From the NCBI RefSeq assembly GCF_000688455.1, contig NZ_JIAL01000001.1:2821001-2885000 (forward strand): a stretch of DNA of 64,000 nucleotides, written 5' to 3'. The translations under genes and the position numbers were made by a program. The notes beneath the pieces are model-generated. The model made no database searches. It was given only the letters and a program-made list of their open reading frames with translations, and was not told where the DNA came from. This document shows positions 17,233-25,755 of this stretch, piece after piece. Origin of the DNA: Pseudacidobacterium ailaaui (GTDB taxonomy: Bacteria; Acidobacteriota; Terriglobia; Terriglobales; Acidobacteriaceae). Position 1 is the first letter of the stretch. Each line of letters starts with the position of its first letter.

Positions 17233-18012
17233 ATGAGTGATATCAGGAAATTGACACTTCAGCCTGCTGCGGCACTCGGGGTCTTATCGCTGCTCTGGAT
17301 TACAGGCTGCACTACGAAGAACTATGTTCGCAGCCAGACTACGCCAGTGATTGAAAAGACAAATGAACTGGATGATGCGGTAGCCACAAACAACCGTAAC
17401 ATTCATGATGTTGATCAGCGCGCCCAGGCCGGTATATCGCAGGCGCAGAACAGCGCCAATCAGGCAAACCAAGCAGCACAAAGTGCTGGTACGGCGGCAT
17501 CGCAGGCGCAGCAGTCTGCCCAGGAAGCTGTGAACAGGGTAGATTCATTGAGCGGCGTAGTGGCGAACCTGGACAACTACAAGCCTGTGGCCGATGTGCA
17601 GGTCAACTTTGGATTCGATAAAGCGGACCTGACCCGCTCCGACAAACAGAAGTTGGATGCGTTTGCAGCGCAACTGAACGGGCAGAAAAGCTACATTCTG
17701 GCTTTGACGGGCGGTACAGACTCCACTGGGCCAGCGGATTATAACTATGCCCTGAGTCAGCGCCGGGCCGAAGCCGTGGTGCAGTATCTGGCGTCAAAGT
17801 ATAACGTGCCACCCCACCGCTTTTATCTGATCGGCATTGGCAAGGACAAGGCTGTTGCGTCCAACAGTACACCTGCGGGTCGGGCCAGAAATCGTCGGGT
17901 CGAAGTGCAATTGCTCTCTAATTTCACGAGCAACGGCGACAGCCAAACCGCCCAGGCAACGGGTACAGTCAAGCTTCCACAAGATGGTCAGGTGACTTCG
18001 CCACAGCAATAA
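17233..18012 (+). CDS. OmpA-family outer membrane lipoprotein
   Basis: Predicted peptidoglycan-associated lipoprotein. The start at 17233 has GGAG 10 bases upstream and a lipoprotein signal ending in LLWITGC (Cys26); the longer open frame from 17155 adds a non-signal leader. Residues about 40-105 are an Ala/Gln/Asn-rich helical segment with repeating heptad-like QAQNSANQANQ units, reminiscent of Lpp or tail-fibre coiled coils. From about 120 comes an OmpA domain (VNFGFDKADLTRSDKQKLD, TDSTGPADYNYALSQRRAEA, GRARNRRVEVQLL), which binds peptidoglycan. This lipoprotein plus coiled coil plus OmpA arrangement suggests tethering of the outer membrane to the wall. The transcript ends at the hairpin at 18045-18080. 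Confidence 0.9.
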   Translation: MSDIRKLTLQPAAALGVLSLLWITGCTTKNYVRSQTTPVIEKTNELDDAVATNNRNIHDVDQRAQAGISQAQNSANQANQAAQSAGTAASQAQQSAQEAVNRVDSLSGVVANLDNYKPVADVQVNFGFDKADLTRSDKQKLDAFAAQLNGQKSYILALTGGTDSTGPADYNYALSQRRAEAVVQYLASKYNVPPHRFYLIGIGKDKAVASNSTPAGRARNRRVEVQLLSNFTSNGDSQTAQATGTVKLPQDGQVTSPQQ

Positions 18013-18031
18013 AGCTTTTGCGCAAGAGTGG

Positions 18032-18793
18032 CTAAGATGGTTGGACGGGCGGAGAGAATTCTCGGCCCGTTTTTTCTTTTGGAGGATGGAGTGCTTCCCC
18101 CACCAAGATTACGCAGGGGGCAGGCAGAGTGGCGGTATGTTTTAGCCCGTCTACCGTAGTGGAGAGCACTTGCTCTTTGGGTGTACTTACATGGGAAATG
18201 ATGATGCAGGGGGTGTCAGGGGCCACGCCTGCACACAGGAGCTGCCTTGCCAGCCGTGCATAGTCAGAGCCTGGCATATAGACAGCATAGGTAGCATCAG
18301 AGGGAAGAGGGCGGAAGTCTGCTTCTTCACCACTCTGAGCACGGTGGGCCGTGAGGAAGATGACCTTTGATGCAAACCTGCGGTCAGTCAGAGAGGTGCG
18401 GACTGTGGCCGCTGCTGCGAATCCAGCGCTAATGCCGGGCACGATTTCAAAGGGCACGCCATTTTCCTGAAGGGCCTCGATTTCTTCACCAGCGCGTCCA
18501 AAAAGCGTGGGGTCGCCTGTCTTCAGACGCACCACACTATACCCGGCATGGGCTTTTTCCACCAGGAGCGCATGAATCTGTTCTTGCGTGATGGTTTTAT
18601 TGCCGCACCGTTTGCCTACATTTTCTACGCTTGCGGTCGGAGCTGCGAGCTTCAGGACCTCCGGGGCAACGAGGTCGTCATGGAAAATACAGTCGGCTGT
18701 CTGGATGAGAGAGGCAGCGCGCAGGGTTAGCAGGCCAGGGTCTCCCGGACCTGCTCCTACAAGGTAGACTTTGCCTTTCTCTGCGTGCTGCAC
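18032..18793 (-). CDS. cobA: Uroporphyrinogen-III C-methyltransferase
   Basis: SAM-dependent enzyme that methylates uroporphyrinogen III at C2 and C7 to precorrin-2, the entry to siroheme and cobalamin. Family motifs: VGAGPGDPGLLT (SAM-binding loop, about 12-23), VGKRCGN near 60, RLKTGDPTLFGRAGEE and the VPGISAGFAA segment, with PGSD near 175. About 253 residues corresponds to the stand-alone methyltransferase rather than the CysG fusion. The last few residues are encoded by the terminator hairpin of the convergent lipoprotein gene and are probably unstructured. It lies 37 bases downstream of mscL on the same strand. Confidence 0.93.
   Translation of the reverse strand: MQHAEKGKVYLVGAGPGDPGLLTLRAASLIQTADCIFHDDLVAPEVLKLAAPTASVENVGKRCGNKTITQEQIHALLVEKAHAGYSVVRLKTGDPTLFGRAGEEIEALQENGVPFEIVPGISAGFAAAATVRTSLTDRRFASKVIFLTAHRAQSGEEADFRPLPSDATYAVYMPGSDYARLARQLLCAGVAPDTPCIIISHVSTPKEQVLSTTVDGLKHTATLPAPCVILVGEALHPPKEKTGREFSPPVQPS
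18045..18080 (+). terminator. Intrinsic terminator of the OmpA lipoprotein gene, inside the cobA 3' end
   Basis: ACGGGC (18045-18050) and GCCCGT (18065-18070) enclose GAGAATTCTC, followed by TTTTTTCTTTT. The hairpin lies within the last codons of the convergent methyltransferase gene, so the sequence serves both as coding DNA and as terminator. Confidence 0.85.
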
Positions 18794-18830
18794 TGGCTTG
18801 TGTCCTTTTCACCATGTTCTCACATCCTGC

Positions 18831-19232
18831 TTATGGGACTAACTGGGCGCAATGGGAGCAACGTTTCGCGGCAATCGGAATGTCGCTGAGGCATTCTGGA
18901 CAAGGCTTGGTCTTTGGAATCTCGGTCCTCGCAGGAAAGAACTTTGCCATGAGTTTATTGACGGGCAGAACAAAGAAAAAATATACAGAGGCGGAGATCA
19001 GCAAAAACGAAATTACATCATTCAGAAAAGTCCCGTACTGGATCTTTCCGCCGTGGACATCCAAAACGAGGTAAGAAAAATCTGGCTTTCGGACGATCGC
19101 AGAAATGAGTGGATTGATGACGTTTTTGACCAGGGAATTCACAATCGCGGTAAATGCAGCACCGATCACAACGGCCACTGCCAGGTCTACAACATTGCCA
19201 CGGAGAATAAACTCCCGAAATCCTTTCAGCAT
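18831..19232 (-). CDS. mscL: Large-conductance mechanosensitive channel MscL with C-terminal zinc ribbon
   Basis: Homopentameric inner-membrane channel that opens on hypo-osmotic shock. Start at 19232 is set by a strong GGAGGGA 7-13 bases upstream and the canonical MLKGFREFILRGNVVDLAVAV opening (first helix plus TM1). TM2 is FLLISASVYFFFVLPVNKLM. In place of the usual C-terminal charged helix bundle only, it carries a four-cysteine ribbon, CPEC (Cys111, Cys114) and CSHC (Cys125, Cys128), expected to bind zinc or to sense redox state. Residues up to 105 are ordinary MscL. Confidence 0.94.
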   Translation of the reverse strand: MLKGFREFILRGNVVDLAVAVVIGAAFTAIVNSLVKNVINPLISAIVRKPDFSYLVLDVHGGKIQYGTFLNDVISFLLISASVYFFFVLPVNKLMAKFFPARTEIPKTKPCPECLSDIPIAAKRCSHCAQLVP

Positions 19233-19384
19233 GAGGTTCCCTCCTAGAATGCCGTTCGAGACATCGTATCGTAACATGCTTGCTTTGCGTAGCGTAAGAA
19301 AGTTTGGATTTTCGTGTGCCTAGGCAGTAGAGGCCCAGGTACAGTATTCTGCTCAGTGCTTTGGACCATAGCAGGAGTAGGAAA

Positions 19385-20080
19385 ATGAATAAGGTTGTGG
19401 CGAATGCAGATGAAGCTGTCCGGGACATTCCTGATGGCGCAACCATCATGCTGGGTGGGTTTGGGCTATGCGGCATCCCGGAAAATCTGATTGCCGCTCT
19501 GGTGCGTCGCAAGGTGAAGAACTTGCACACAATCAGTAACAACATGGGCGTGGATGGAGCCGGAATGGGGCTGATGTTGGAAGCGGGAATGATTGCTTCC
19601 CACACTGGAAGCTACGTCGGCGAGAACAAGCTGCTGGAGGAAAAAGTACTGAAAGGAGAGCTGGACCTGAGGCTCATTCCACAGGGGACCCTGGCAGAAA
19701 GGATCCGCGCCGGAGGTGCCGGCATTCCTGCGTTCTACACTCCGGCCGGTGTAGGCACTCTGGTAGCGGAGGGAAAGGAGACGCGCGAGTTCGATGGGCG
19801 CTTGTATTTATTGGAGCGCTGGCTGCGAGCTGATTTTGCACTCATCAAAGCTTGGAAGGGAGATACAGCAGGAAATCTTGTTTATCGGAAAACCGCCCGC
19901 AACTTTAATCCCATGATGGCAACAGCAGCAAGAATTACAATCGCTGAAGTTGAGGAGATTTTGAAACCCGGAGACTTAGATCCCGATCATATTGTGACGC
20001 CCGGGATTTACGTGAAACGCATCCTTTTGGGTGAAAAGTATGAAAAGCGCATTGAGCGGCGGACAGTTCGCAAGGGCTGA
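19385..20080 (+). CDS. 3-oxoacid (acetoacetyl/succinyl) CoA-transferase, subunit A
   Basis: A subunit of a type I CoA-transferase that moves CoA from succinyl-CoA or acetyl-CoA to a 3-oxoacid. Start at 19385 follows AGGAGTAGGAAA. Typical A-subunit features: IMLGGFGLCGIPENLI, NNMGVDGAGMG, the CoA-binding LIPQGTLAERIRAGGAGIPAFYTP, and KAWKGDTAGNLVYRKTARNFNP. The length (231) is that of the A subunit alone. The B subunit, which carries the catalytic Glu, is not next to it or anywhere in this window; the next gene is a convergent membrane protein. It must pair with a B subunit encoded elsewhere, or be an orphan. Confidence 0.9.
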   Translation: MNKVVANADEAVRDIPDGATIMLGGFGLCGIPENLIAALVRRKVKNLHTISNNMGVDGAGMGLMLEAGMIASHTGSYVGENKLLEEKVLKGELDLRLIPQGTLAERIRAGGAGIPAFYTPAGVGTLVAEGKETREFDGRLYLLERWLRADFALIKAWKGDTAGNLVYRKTARNFNPMMATAARITIAEVEEILKPGDLDPDHIVTPGIYVKRILLGEKYEKRIERRTVRKG

Positions 20081-20085
20081 GTGCT

Positions 20086-20406
20086 TTATTGCCCAGGATG
20101 CATCTGTTGCTGTAATTGTGCGCAGATATTGCGGTATTTCAGCACAAATCGCGCATCGGCAAAGAGTGTAGCAGCGGCAAGGCAAAGGGCGATCGTCAGT
20201 TGCACCCTCTGAGCAGATGCCCGGGAGCGGGCAAACAGTCGGAAACACAGTGCAATGACAAACGCAGACAGCGTGGCCATGATGGTCATGGATGGCATCC
20301 TGTCACAGTAAATTCCATCCGCTGCAACGCCCATCCATGCTGAAAGGATGGCGACCATCAGTGCGAGAGCCAATGCTGCTTTACTGCCTGATTTGTAGCC
20401 GGACAT
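20086..20406 (-). CDS. Small hypothetical membrane protein
   Basis: No family recognised. The 106 residues contain three hydrophobic segments (about 11-29, 43-58 and 69-84) separated by basic loops, and two Cys (one in the first loop, one near residue 94). It lies 25 bases after the LacI-type gene on the same strand and may be co-transcribed with it. Convergent with the CoA-transferase gene, with 5 bases between stops. Confidence 0.6.
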   Translation of the reverse strand: MSGYKSGSKAALALALMVAILSAWMGVAADGIYCDRMPSMTIMATLSAFVIALCFRLFARSRASAQRVQLTIALCLAAATLFADARFVLKYRNICAQLQQQMHPGQ

Positions 20407-20431
20407 AGCACCAGAGTAGCAGGCGTGGAGG

Positions 20432-21508
20432 CTATTTTTTGCGTTTCGCTTTCAGCGGTGCCGCTGCGCCGGTAGATTCCCGCACAATCAGCTCTGGCTG
20501 CATGACGACTTCTTCAGGAAAATTCATTTCCGGATGCGCAATCATGTCGAGGAGGACCTGTGCACCCTGCTGTCCCATTTCGCGAAGGGGCTGGCGCACA
20601 GTAGTAAGGCTGGGCTTGTGGTAGCCGGCACTCATGATGTCATCGAAACCAATCACAGAAATGTCTTCAGGGACCCTCAGGCCCGCATCAAAAATGGCAC
20701 GCATGACGCCAATAGCGGAAATATCGTTGAAACAGAAGATGGCGGTGAAGTCTCTGGTCCGGGCAAGCAGGTCACGCATCGGGCCATAACCCACTCCGGG
20801 AGACCAGCTATCTGCTTCTAACTGGATACAGTATTCCGGACGGACCTTCATTCCCAGTTCCCGGGCCACTTCCAGAATGGAGCGCCATCGGTACTCCGTA
20901 TCAGGAATGATGTTCGGCCCTTTCATGAAAGCGATGTGTCGATGGCCCAGAGCGTGGAGGTGCCTGAGTGCAAGCTCTGCTGCCCGCTTATGGTCTAAAA
21001 CAATATTGGTTACACCCGGCGACTGGTTATGTGCAGAAATGGCCACGGTCGGTAGCGGGCTACGGATTTCCGATGGAGTATTCAGCAACAAAAAACCGTC
21101 CACGGCGCGCTCGACCAGCAGGCGCGGATATTCCTGCATCAGGTCCTGGTTCCAGTAATGGCTGGCCGTGAAGTAGAAGTATTGCGCGCGCATCAGATAT
21201 TCTTCCACGCCATTCATCACCATTGTGAAGTAGCCTTCGCTGAGGTCAGGCGCCAGTACGCCAATAGACATGCTGCGGTTTTTGCGCAGGGAGCGGGCAA
21301 AATAATTAGGGCGGTAATGATATTTCCGCGCGGCCTGAAAGACGCGCTCACGCGTATGCTCAGGAATAGACCGTGCTGCTGGCGAGTTGTTCAACACCAG
21401 GGAAACGGTGGTCTGCGAAAGTTGCAGGATGGCGGCCAGCTGCTTGAGATTGATCGGCTCTCCGTCTTTTGGAGCCGACACTGGCTTGTCTTTCCGGTCT
21501 TCACTCAT
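20432..21508 (-). CDS. LacI-family transcriptional regulator
   Basis: DNA-binding regulator with an N-terminal helix-turn-helix (NLKQLAAILQLSQTTVSLVLN, about residues 20-40), hinge helix region and a periplasmic-binding-protein-like effector domain (IGVLAPDLSEGYFTMVMNG, VDGFLLLNTP, FTAIFCFNDISAIGVMRAI, DISVIGFDDI). About 358 residues, slightly longer than typical because of a charged N-terminal leader (MSEDRKDKPVSAPKDGEP). Such regulators usually respond to a sugar. It follows the kinase gene by 20 bases on the same strand; its targets are not evident. The palindromes at 7455-7488 do not have the central CG usual in LacI operators. Confidence 0.92.
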   Translation of the reverse strand: MSEDRKDKPVSAPKDGEPINLKQLAAILQLSQTTVSLVLNNSPAARSIPEHTRERVFQAARKYHYRPNYFARSLRKNRSMSIGVLAPDLSEGYFTMVMNGVEEYLMRAQYFYFTASHYWNQDLMQEYPRLLVERAVDGFLLLNTPSEIRSPLPTVAISAHNQSPGVTNIVLDHKRAAELALRHLHALGHRHIAFMKGPNIIPDTEYRWRSILEVARELGMKVRPEYCIQLEADSWSPGVGYGPMRDLLARTRDFTAIFCFNDISAIGVMRAIFDAGLRVPEDISVIGFDDIMSAGYHKPSLTTVRQPLREMGQQGAQVLLDMIAHPEMNFPEEVVMQPELIVRESTGAAAPLKAKRKK

Positions 21509-21528
21509 AGGCGATTTGTAACACGTTT

Positions 21529-22938
21529 TTAATTGGTGACGCTACCATGTGTAGGGAGGCGCACGGTCACTGTCGTGCCTGAGCCAATTTGAGTATCGAT
21601 AGAGATCAGGCCGCCTGCCTGATCCACAATCGCCTTGCAGATCGAAAGACCGAGACCCGTACCCCCTGTATTGCGGTTGCGGGAAGGATCTCCGCGATAG
21701 AACGGCTCAAAGATGTGCGGAAGGGCCTCCGGCGGAATGCCATCACCCTGGTCTGCAATGGAAACTTCAGCCATCTCGTTGTGAATTCTCCCTTGTATCG
21801 ATACGCATGTTCCGTTCGGACTATGTTGCAAAGCGTTCAGCAGAAGATTGGAAAACAGAAGACGGCAGTCGTCTCCAGCCAGGTGCACGGGCAGCGATTC
21901 TGGCAGCGTGCAGATCACGGTAATCCCTCGAAGCTCAGCGACTGGTTGAAGCTGTTCCCGGATCTCGGCGAGGGCGGCTGCAGCGTCCGCCGGAGTGGAA
22001 CGATGCGCAGAGGTCGAGGCCTCGATGCGCGCCAGAGTAAGCATTTTGATTACGATTTCTTCCATTCGGGCACAGTCAGCCTCGCAGCGGGTGAGTCCGG
22101 CCTGGTATTCCTCTGGACTTCGAGGCTTCATCCCCAGTAATTGCAGAGACGACTTAACAACTGCAACGCCGGTCTTCAGCTCATGCGCCGAATCGCTGAT
22201 GAGTCGGCGCTGCTGCATAAAAGAACGCTCCAGACGCTGCAGGGCTGACTCCAGGGCCTGGACCAGTGGAAAAAGCTCTTTCGTGGCTCGGGCGCGTTCC
22301 GACGGGGTGAACTTCCAGGTTTTGACAGAGAGGGCGCTGGCCTCAGCAGCCAGTTCATGCAGCGGTGTAAGGCTACGATTGAGCAGCCACGCCATCACAG
22401 CTCCTGTTATGGCGAGGAGCACCAGGCTGGAAATTGCATAGAACTGTACAGTATCCATCACTGCATGCCAGACGTGCTTTGTTGGCGATCCATAAATGAT
22501 GGTAAGAGGATGACGCACACCGCCGCTGGGATCGTTGGGGTCCACAATGCGCAGGCCATGAAGCAACAAAGCACGGTAGTCTCTGCCATGGAGCGAGAGC
22601 TGAAAGGTACCATCCTGCCGGGAAAGGACCTGCTCCGGGACGCCGGTCCAGTTCTGAGAGCGGCCAAGAACGCGGCCCTTCTCATCGCGCACCTCATAAA
22701 CGTCTTCGCGCGGAACGTTCAGGTCTTTCAGGTCAAGGACCACATTGTCTTCGGCGTCATCAGCATCCTGGACTGAGCCGAGCAGGGAGTCTGCACGGCC
22801 GCGCAGCATGATGTCAAACGAGCGGAAATGGCTGTGGCGCTCATAAAACCATGCCATCGCTGTAACGCACAGAGCCGAGACCAGTTCTACCAAAAGAACT
22901 GTGACGATCAGTCTCCGCGTAATTGAGTAAGGCTTCAT
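21529..22938 (-). CDS. Two-component sensor histidine kinase
   Basis: Membrane kinase: TM1 at residues about 10-30, a periplasmic sensor of roughly 140 residues, TM2 (FYAISSLVLLAITGAVMAWLL) and a HAMP-like linker, then HisKA and HATPase_c. The phosphoacceptor region reads SDSAHELKTGVAVVKSS: the usual Pro after HELKT is Gly. N box (LFSNLLLNALQHS), G1 (IADQGDGIPPEALPHIF) and G2 (GGTGLGLSICK) boxes are intact. The ATG overlaps the stop of the response regulator gene by 4 bp, giving a cognate pair. Signal unknown. Confidence 0.93.
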   Translation of the reverse strand: MKPYSITRRLIVTVLLVELVSALCVTAMAWFYERHSHFRSFDIMLRGRADSLLGSVQDADDAEDNVVLDLKDLNVPREDVYEVRDEKGRVLGRSQNWTGVPEQVLSRQDGTFQLSLHGRDYRALLLHGLRIVDPNDPSGGVRHPLTIIYGSPTKHVWHAVMDTVQFYAISSLVLLAITGAVMAWLLNRSLTPLHELAAEASALSVKTWKFTPSERARATKELFPLVQALESALQRLERSFMQQRRLISDSAHELKTGVAVVKSSLQLLGMKPRSPEEYQAGLTRCEADCARMEEIVIKMLTLARIEASTSAHRSTPADAAAALAEIREQLQPVAELRGITVICTLPESLPVHLAGDDCRLLFSNLLLNALQHSPNGTCVSIQGRIHNEMAEVSIADQGDGIPPEALPHIFEPFYRGDPSRNRNTGGTGLGLSICKAIVDQAGGLISIDTQIGSGTTVTVRLPTHGSVTN

Positions 22939-23609
22939 GCGATCGCAAGGCGGTAGCCACGCCCGCGCAGCGTCTCAATGCTTGGCTGACGTGAACCGGC
23001 ATCCAGCTTCTTGCGCAGGTTGGAAACGTGGGCCTCGATGACGTTGGAATGGTGCTCCCAGTTGTAATCGTAAAGGTGTTCGAGCAGCTCTCGCTTGGAG
23101 ACAACGACACGCGGGCGGTGAATGAGATACTCAAGGATACGATATTCCATGGGCGAGAGATCGATTACCTGTCCGGAGCGCCGTACCGATTGCTCCAGAG
23201 TGTTGACTTCGATGTCGCCTACGGAAAGCACAGGGTGCGCTGCCCCCTTGCCCCGGCGGATAAGCGCCTTCGCGCGCGCGATCAGCTCGCCAAGGTCGAA
23301 GGGCTTGCTGAGATAATCATCTGCGCCGGCATTCAGCAGATCAATAATAGAGCGCGTTTCATCACGGGCTGTGAGGACCAGCACTGGAGTGCTGTTGTTA
23401 GTGGCCCTCAGCTTATTCAGAAGCGACAGACCATCGAGTTGGGGCAGCATAAGGTCGAGAATGATGAGGTCATAGCATGTATCTTTTGCCAGATAAAGGC
23501 CGACCAGTCCGTCTTCCGCGACATCCACTGCGAAGCCGGGTCCATCGCGTAGAGCAGCCGCGACGTTTTCGGCGATCCGCTTTTCGTCCTCGACCAGAAG
23601 TATTCGCAT
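22935..23609 (-). CDS. OmpR-family response regulator
   Basis: DNA-binding response regulator. The receiver domain has the acidic pocket (VEDE), phosphoacceptor Asp52 in LIILDLMLP and conserved Lys102 in YLSKPFD. The C-terminal winged helix starts near 125 (LSVGDIEVNTLEQSVRRSG) and ends ETLRGRGYRLA. It is the first gene of a minus-strand group with the sensor kinase (4-bp overlap) and probably the LacI regulator. Divergent from the phosphoribosyltransferase gene. Confidence 0.95.
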   Translation of the reverse strand: MRILLVEDEKRIAENVAAALRDGPGFAVDVAEDGLVGLYLAKDTCYDLIILDLMLPQLDGLSLLNKLRATNNSTPVLVLTARDETRSIIDLLNAGADDYLSKPFDLGELIARAKALIRRGKGAAHPVLSVGDIEVNTLEQSVRRSGQVIDLSPMEYRILEYLIHRPRVVVSKRELLEHLYDYNWEHHSNVIEAHVSNLRKKLDAGSRQPSIETLRGRGYRLAIA

Positions 23610-23692
23610 GACTTAGAAGTATGTCTCTTCCTAGATTAAGAGTGTCTGAACGCAAACGTCGAGAGACAAGAAAGGAGCATCCTAAACATGGG

Positions 23693-24337
23693 ATGATCTT
23701 CCGGAACAGAAGCGATGCGGGAAAACGCCTGGCAGATCGGCTGCAGGAGTATGCAAACCATCAAATTGGAGTGGTCACAGGACTGCTGCGAGGCGGCGTC
23801 CCGGTGGCCTTTGAGATTGCGAAAGAATTGCATCTTCCGTTGGATGTGCTGCTTGTGCGCAAGCTGGGTGCTCCCGGACAACCGGAACTGGCCATGGGGG
23901 CGGTCGCGCCAGGTGGCATCCGGGTGCTTGACCAGCAGCTCATCCAGAGGCTGGGTCTGACTCAGGAACAGCTGGTGGAAAGGATTACTGCTGAAGAGGC
24001 TGAGCTGTGCCGCCGGGAGCAGATCTTTCAGGATGTCCGACCACAAATTCATTTGCAAGGCAAGACTGTACTGGTCGTAGATGATGGCATTGCGACAGGC
24101 GCAAGTATGATGGCTGCGATTCAGGTGCTGCGCGCGGCAGGGGCAAAAAAGATACTTGTTGCCGCCCCAGTTGCCCCGTTCCAGGCCCTGCGCGATCTTT
24201 CAACTCTTGCCGATCAGGTCATCATCCTAAAAGTCACAGAGCACTTTCCCGCTGTTGGATTTTTCTATCGCGATTTTCAGCAGATTTCCGATGAAGCAGT
24301 CCGTGATTACCTGCTCCGCTCCGCTCAGCAGACCTGA
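23693..24337 (+). CDS. Phosphoribosyltransferase family protein
   Basis: Type I PRTase-fold protein. The PRPP-binding signature is LVVDDGIATGASMMAAI (about residues 132-148), with the PRTase hood region DVLLVRKLGAPGQPELAMGA upstream. I place the start at 23693 (MIFRNRSDAGKRLADRL), the usual beginning of this subfamily; AAAGGAG lies 15 bases upstream, somewhat far. The last 13 bases overlap the convergent isomerase-like gene. Relatives are annotated as uncharacterised PRTases or erythromycin esterase-associated proteins; the substrate base is unknown. Confidence 0.88.
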   Translation: MIFRNRSDAGKRLADRLQEYANHQIGVVTGLLRGGVPVAFEIAKELHLPLDVLLVRKLGAPGQPELAMGAVAPGGIRVLDQQLIQRLGLTQEQLVERITAEEAELCRREQIFQDVRPQIHLQGKTVLVVDDGIATGASMMAAIQVLRAAGAKKILVAAPVAPFQALRDLSTLADQVIILKVTEHFPAVGFFYRDFQQISDEAVRDYLLRSAQQT

Positions 24338-25755
24338 TGCAAACCAATCCCGAGCAGGAATGCCAGTTTTTTCAAAACAGGAGTAACATGGCCTGTTCCG
24401 ACAGCGCAATGGTGGGCCGGCCCGTGTGCGTTCCACTCTGCGAGGAATTTCCTGGCCCCGATGGGAAAGTGATAGCGACTATTGGTGTTTCCAATTTCCA
24501 GGACCGCCCCGGGGACAGACTCACCCTCGGCGGTAAGCAGTTGAAAGCCGCCACTAGGGTCCTCAACGACGGAAAGCAATGTCACCGGGCCATATTTTAC
24601 TGACATCTCGACGGAAAGGCCTCGGCCTACCTTCCCGTGATATACCTGCAAAGGTCGTACTTTGGTCCTGCCTTGGGAAATGGCGATGTGACCAGGCCCA
24701 TCGTGTCCCATCAGGACAACATCTTCTTTATAGTCAACGGCATAGTATTCGGTAAAAGAACCGCCTGCATCCATTGCGTCCAGCATCTTCATGGCAATGA
24801 CATTTTTTACCTCGTATTCACCTGCAACAGGAACATGACGGGCAGTCAACAGCGACGTTCCCAGGATGATGGAGCTCATGGTGTCCTCATTTGCAGGAAC
24901 CCCTGTGCCTTTGTAGTAGTAAGCCAGTGAAGTGAGCTGGTGCTTTGCGACGAAATGGTCAAGTGCTACTGAAGTCCGCGCTGCGCGATGCAGTTCTTCC
25001 GCAGGGCAATCTGGCTGAACTTCAAAATGGGCATGGAAATCAGAGATGCAGGTTCGAACAGCGTTTTCTGCTACCTGTTCCCGCAAGGCACTCAACTCAT
25101 CCACTTCGAGAATTTCTACATCGCCGCCAAAAGTAATGCAGAGCTGCGTGACATCCGTCATGATGTCCAGCATTCCTGAGTAGTAATGTCCCATAAGTCC
25201 AAGGCGGTTGTTTTCCAGTGAAGCCCGGATCCTGGCTGCCGTCAGCCACTCCTCGATCTCCCGCCATGTATCGGTGTCCTGCAGAAGTCCGACCACTTGA
25301 TGAAAAGGGATTTTGGCGCGGACCAGCACGTTAGCGATCTCCGGTACAGGGCAGGATGAGCACCAGGCAAGCCATTCACCCGTCATAGCAGTGCGGTCCT
25401 TCATCTGGTTGAAGGAAATGTAGTCGATGGCCGCATCCGGCTGGAGATTCAAGACAATGACGGGGACACCAGCCTTCTGGACCAGGGGCAAAACAGTGCT
25501 CGAAAGGGCATAAGTTGTAACGTAGAGGAAAAGAAGATCAATATCGGCGCGACGAAAGGCATGTCCTGCCTCTCGTGCACGTGCTGTGCTGTCAATCAGA
25601 CCAAGATGGATGATCTCCGTATCCTTCTGCGCGGCCAGACGGCCGGCAACGGAGTGGACATATCCCTCTAATCTCTCTCGAAGCCCTGCAAATTGGTCCC
25701 AGTATGCTGCAAGGCCTATTCCGCAAAGCCCTACTTTCAATTTTGGAGTCTTCAT
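24325..25755 (-). CDS. L-arabinose/L-fucose isomerase-like protein
   Basis: Probable ketol isomerase of the AraA/FucI fold. Residues expected to hold the metal are present in the right order: Glu in GTGVPANEDTMSS (near 288), Glu in FTEYYAVDY (near 334), His in LMGHDGPGH (near 350) and His in the C-terminal GPAHHCAVGTGH (near 450), matching the E-E-H-H ligands of AraA. At 476 residues it is slightly shorter than AraA, and it lacks close likeness to genuine L-arabinose isomerase elsewhere, so the sugar is open. Last gene of a six-gene operon; its ATG overlaps the metallo-hydrolase stop by 4 bp. Confidence 0.85.
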   Translation of the reverse strand: MKTPKLKVGLCGIGLAAYWDQFAGLRERLEGYVHSVAGRLAAQKDTEIIHLGLIDSTARAREAGHAFRRADIDLLFLYVTTYALSSTVLPLVQKAGVPVIVLNLQPDAAIDYISFNQMKDRTAMTGEWLAWCSSCPVPEIANVLVRAKIPFHQVVGLLQDTDTWREIEEWLTAARIRASLENNRLGLMGHYYSGMLDIMTDVTQLCITFGGDVEILEVDELSALREQVAENAVRTCISDFHAHFEVQPDCPAEELHRAARTSVALDHFVAKHQLTSLAYYYKGTGVPANEDTMSSIILGTSLLTARHVPVAGEYEVKNVIAMKMLDAMDAGGSFTEYYAVDYKEDVVLMGHDGPGHIAISQGRTKVRPLQVYHGKVGRGLSVEMSVKYGPVTLLSVVEDPSGGFQLLTAEGESVPGAVLEIGNTNSRYHFPIGARKFLAEWNAHGPAHHCAVGTGHVTPVLKKLAFLLGIGLHQVC

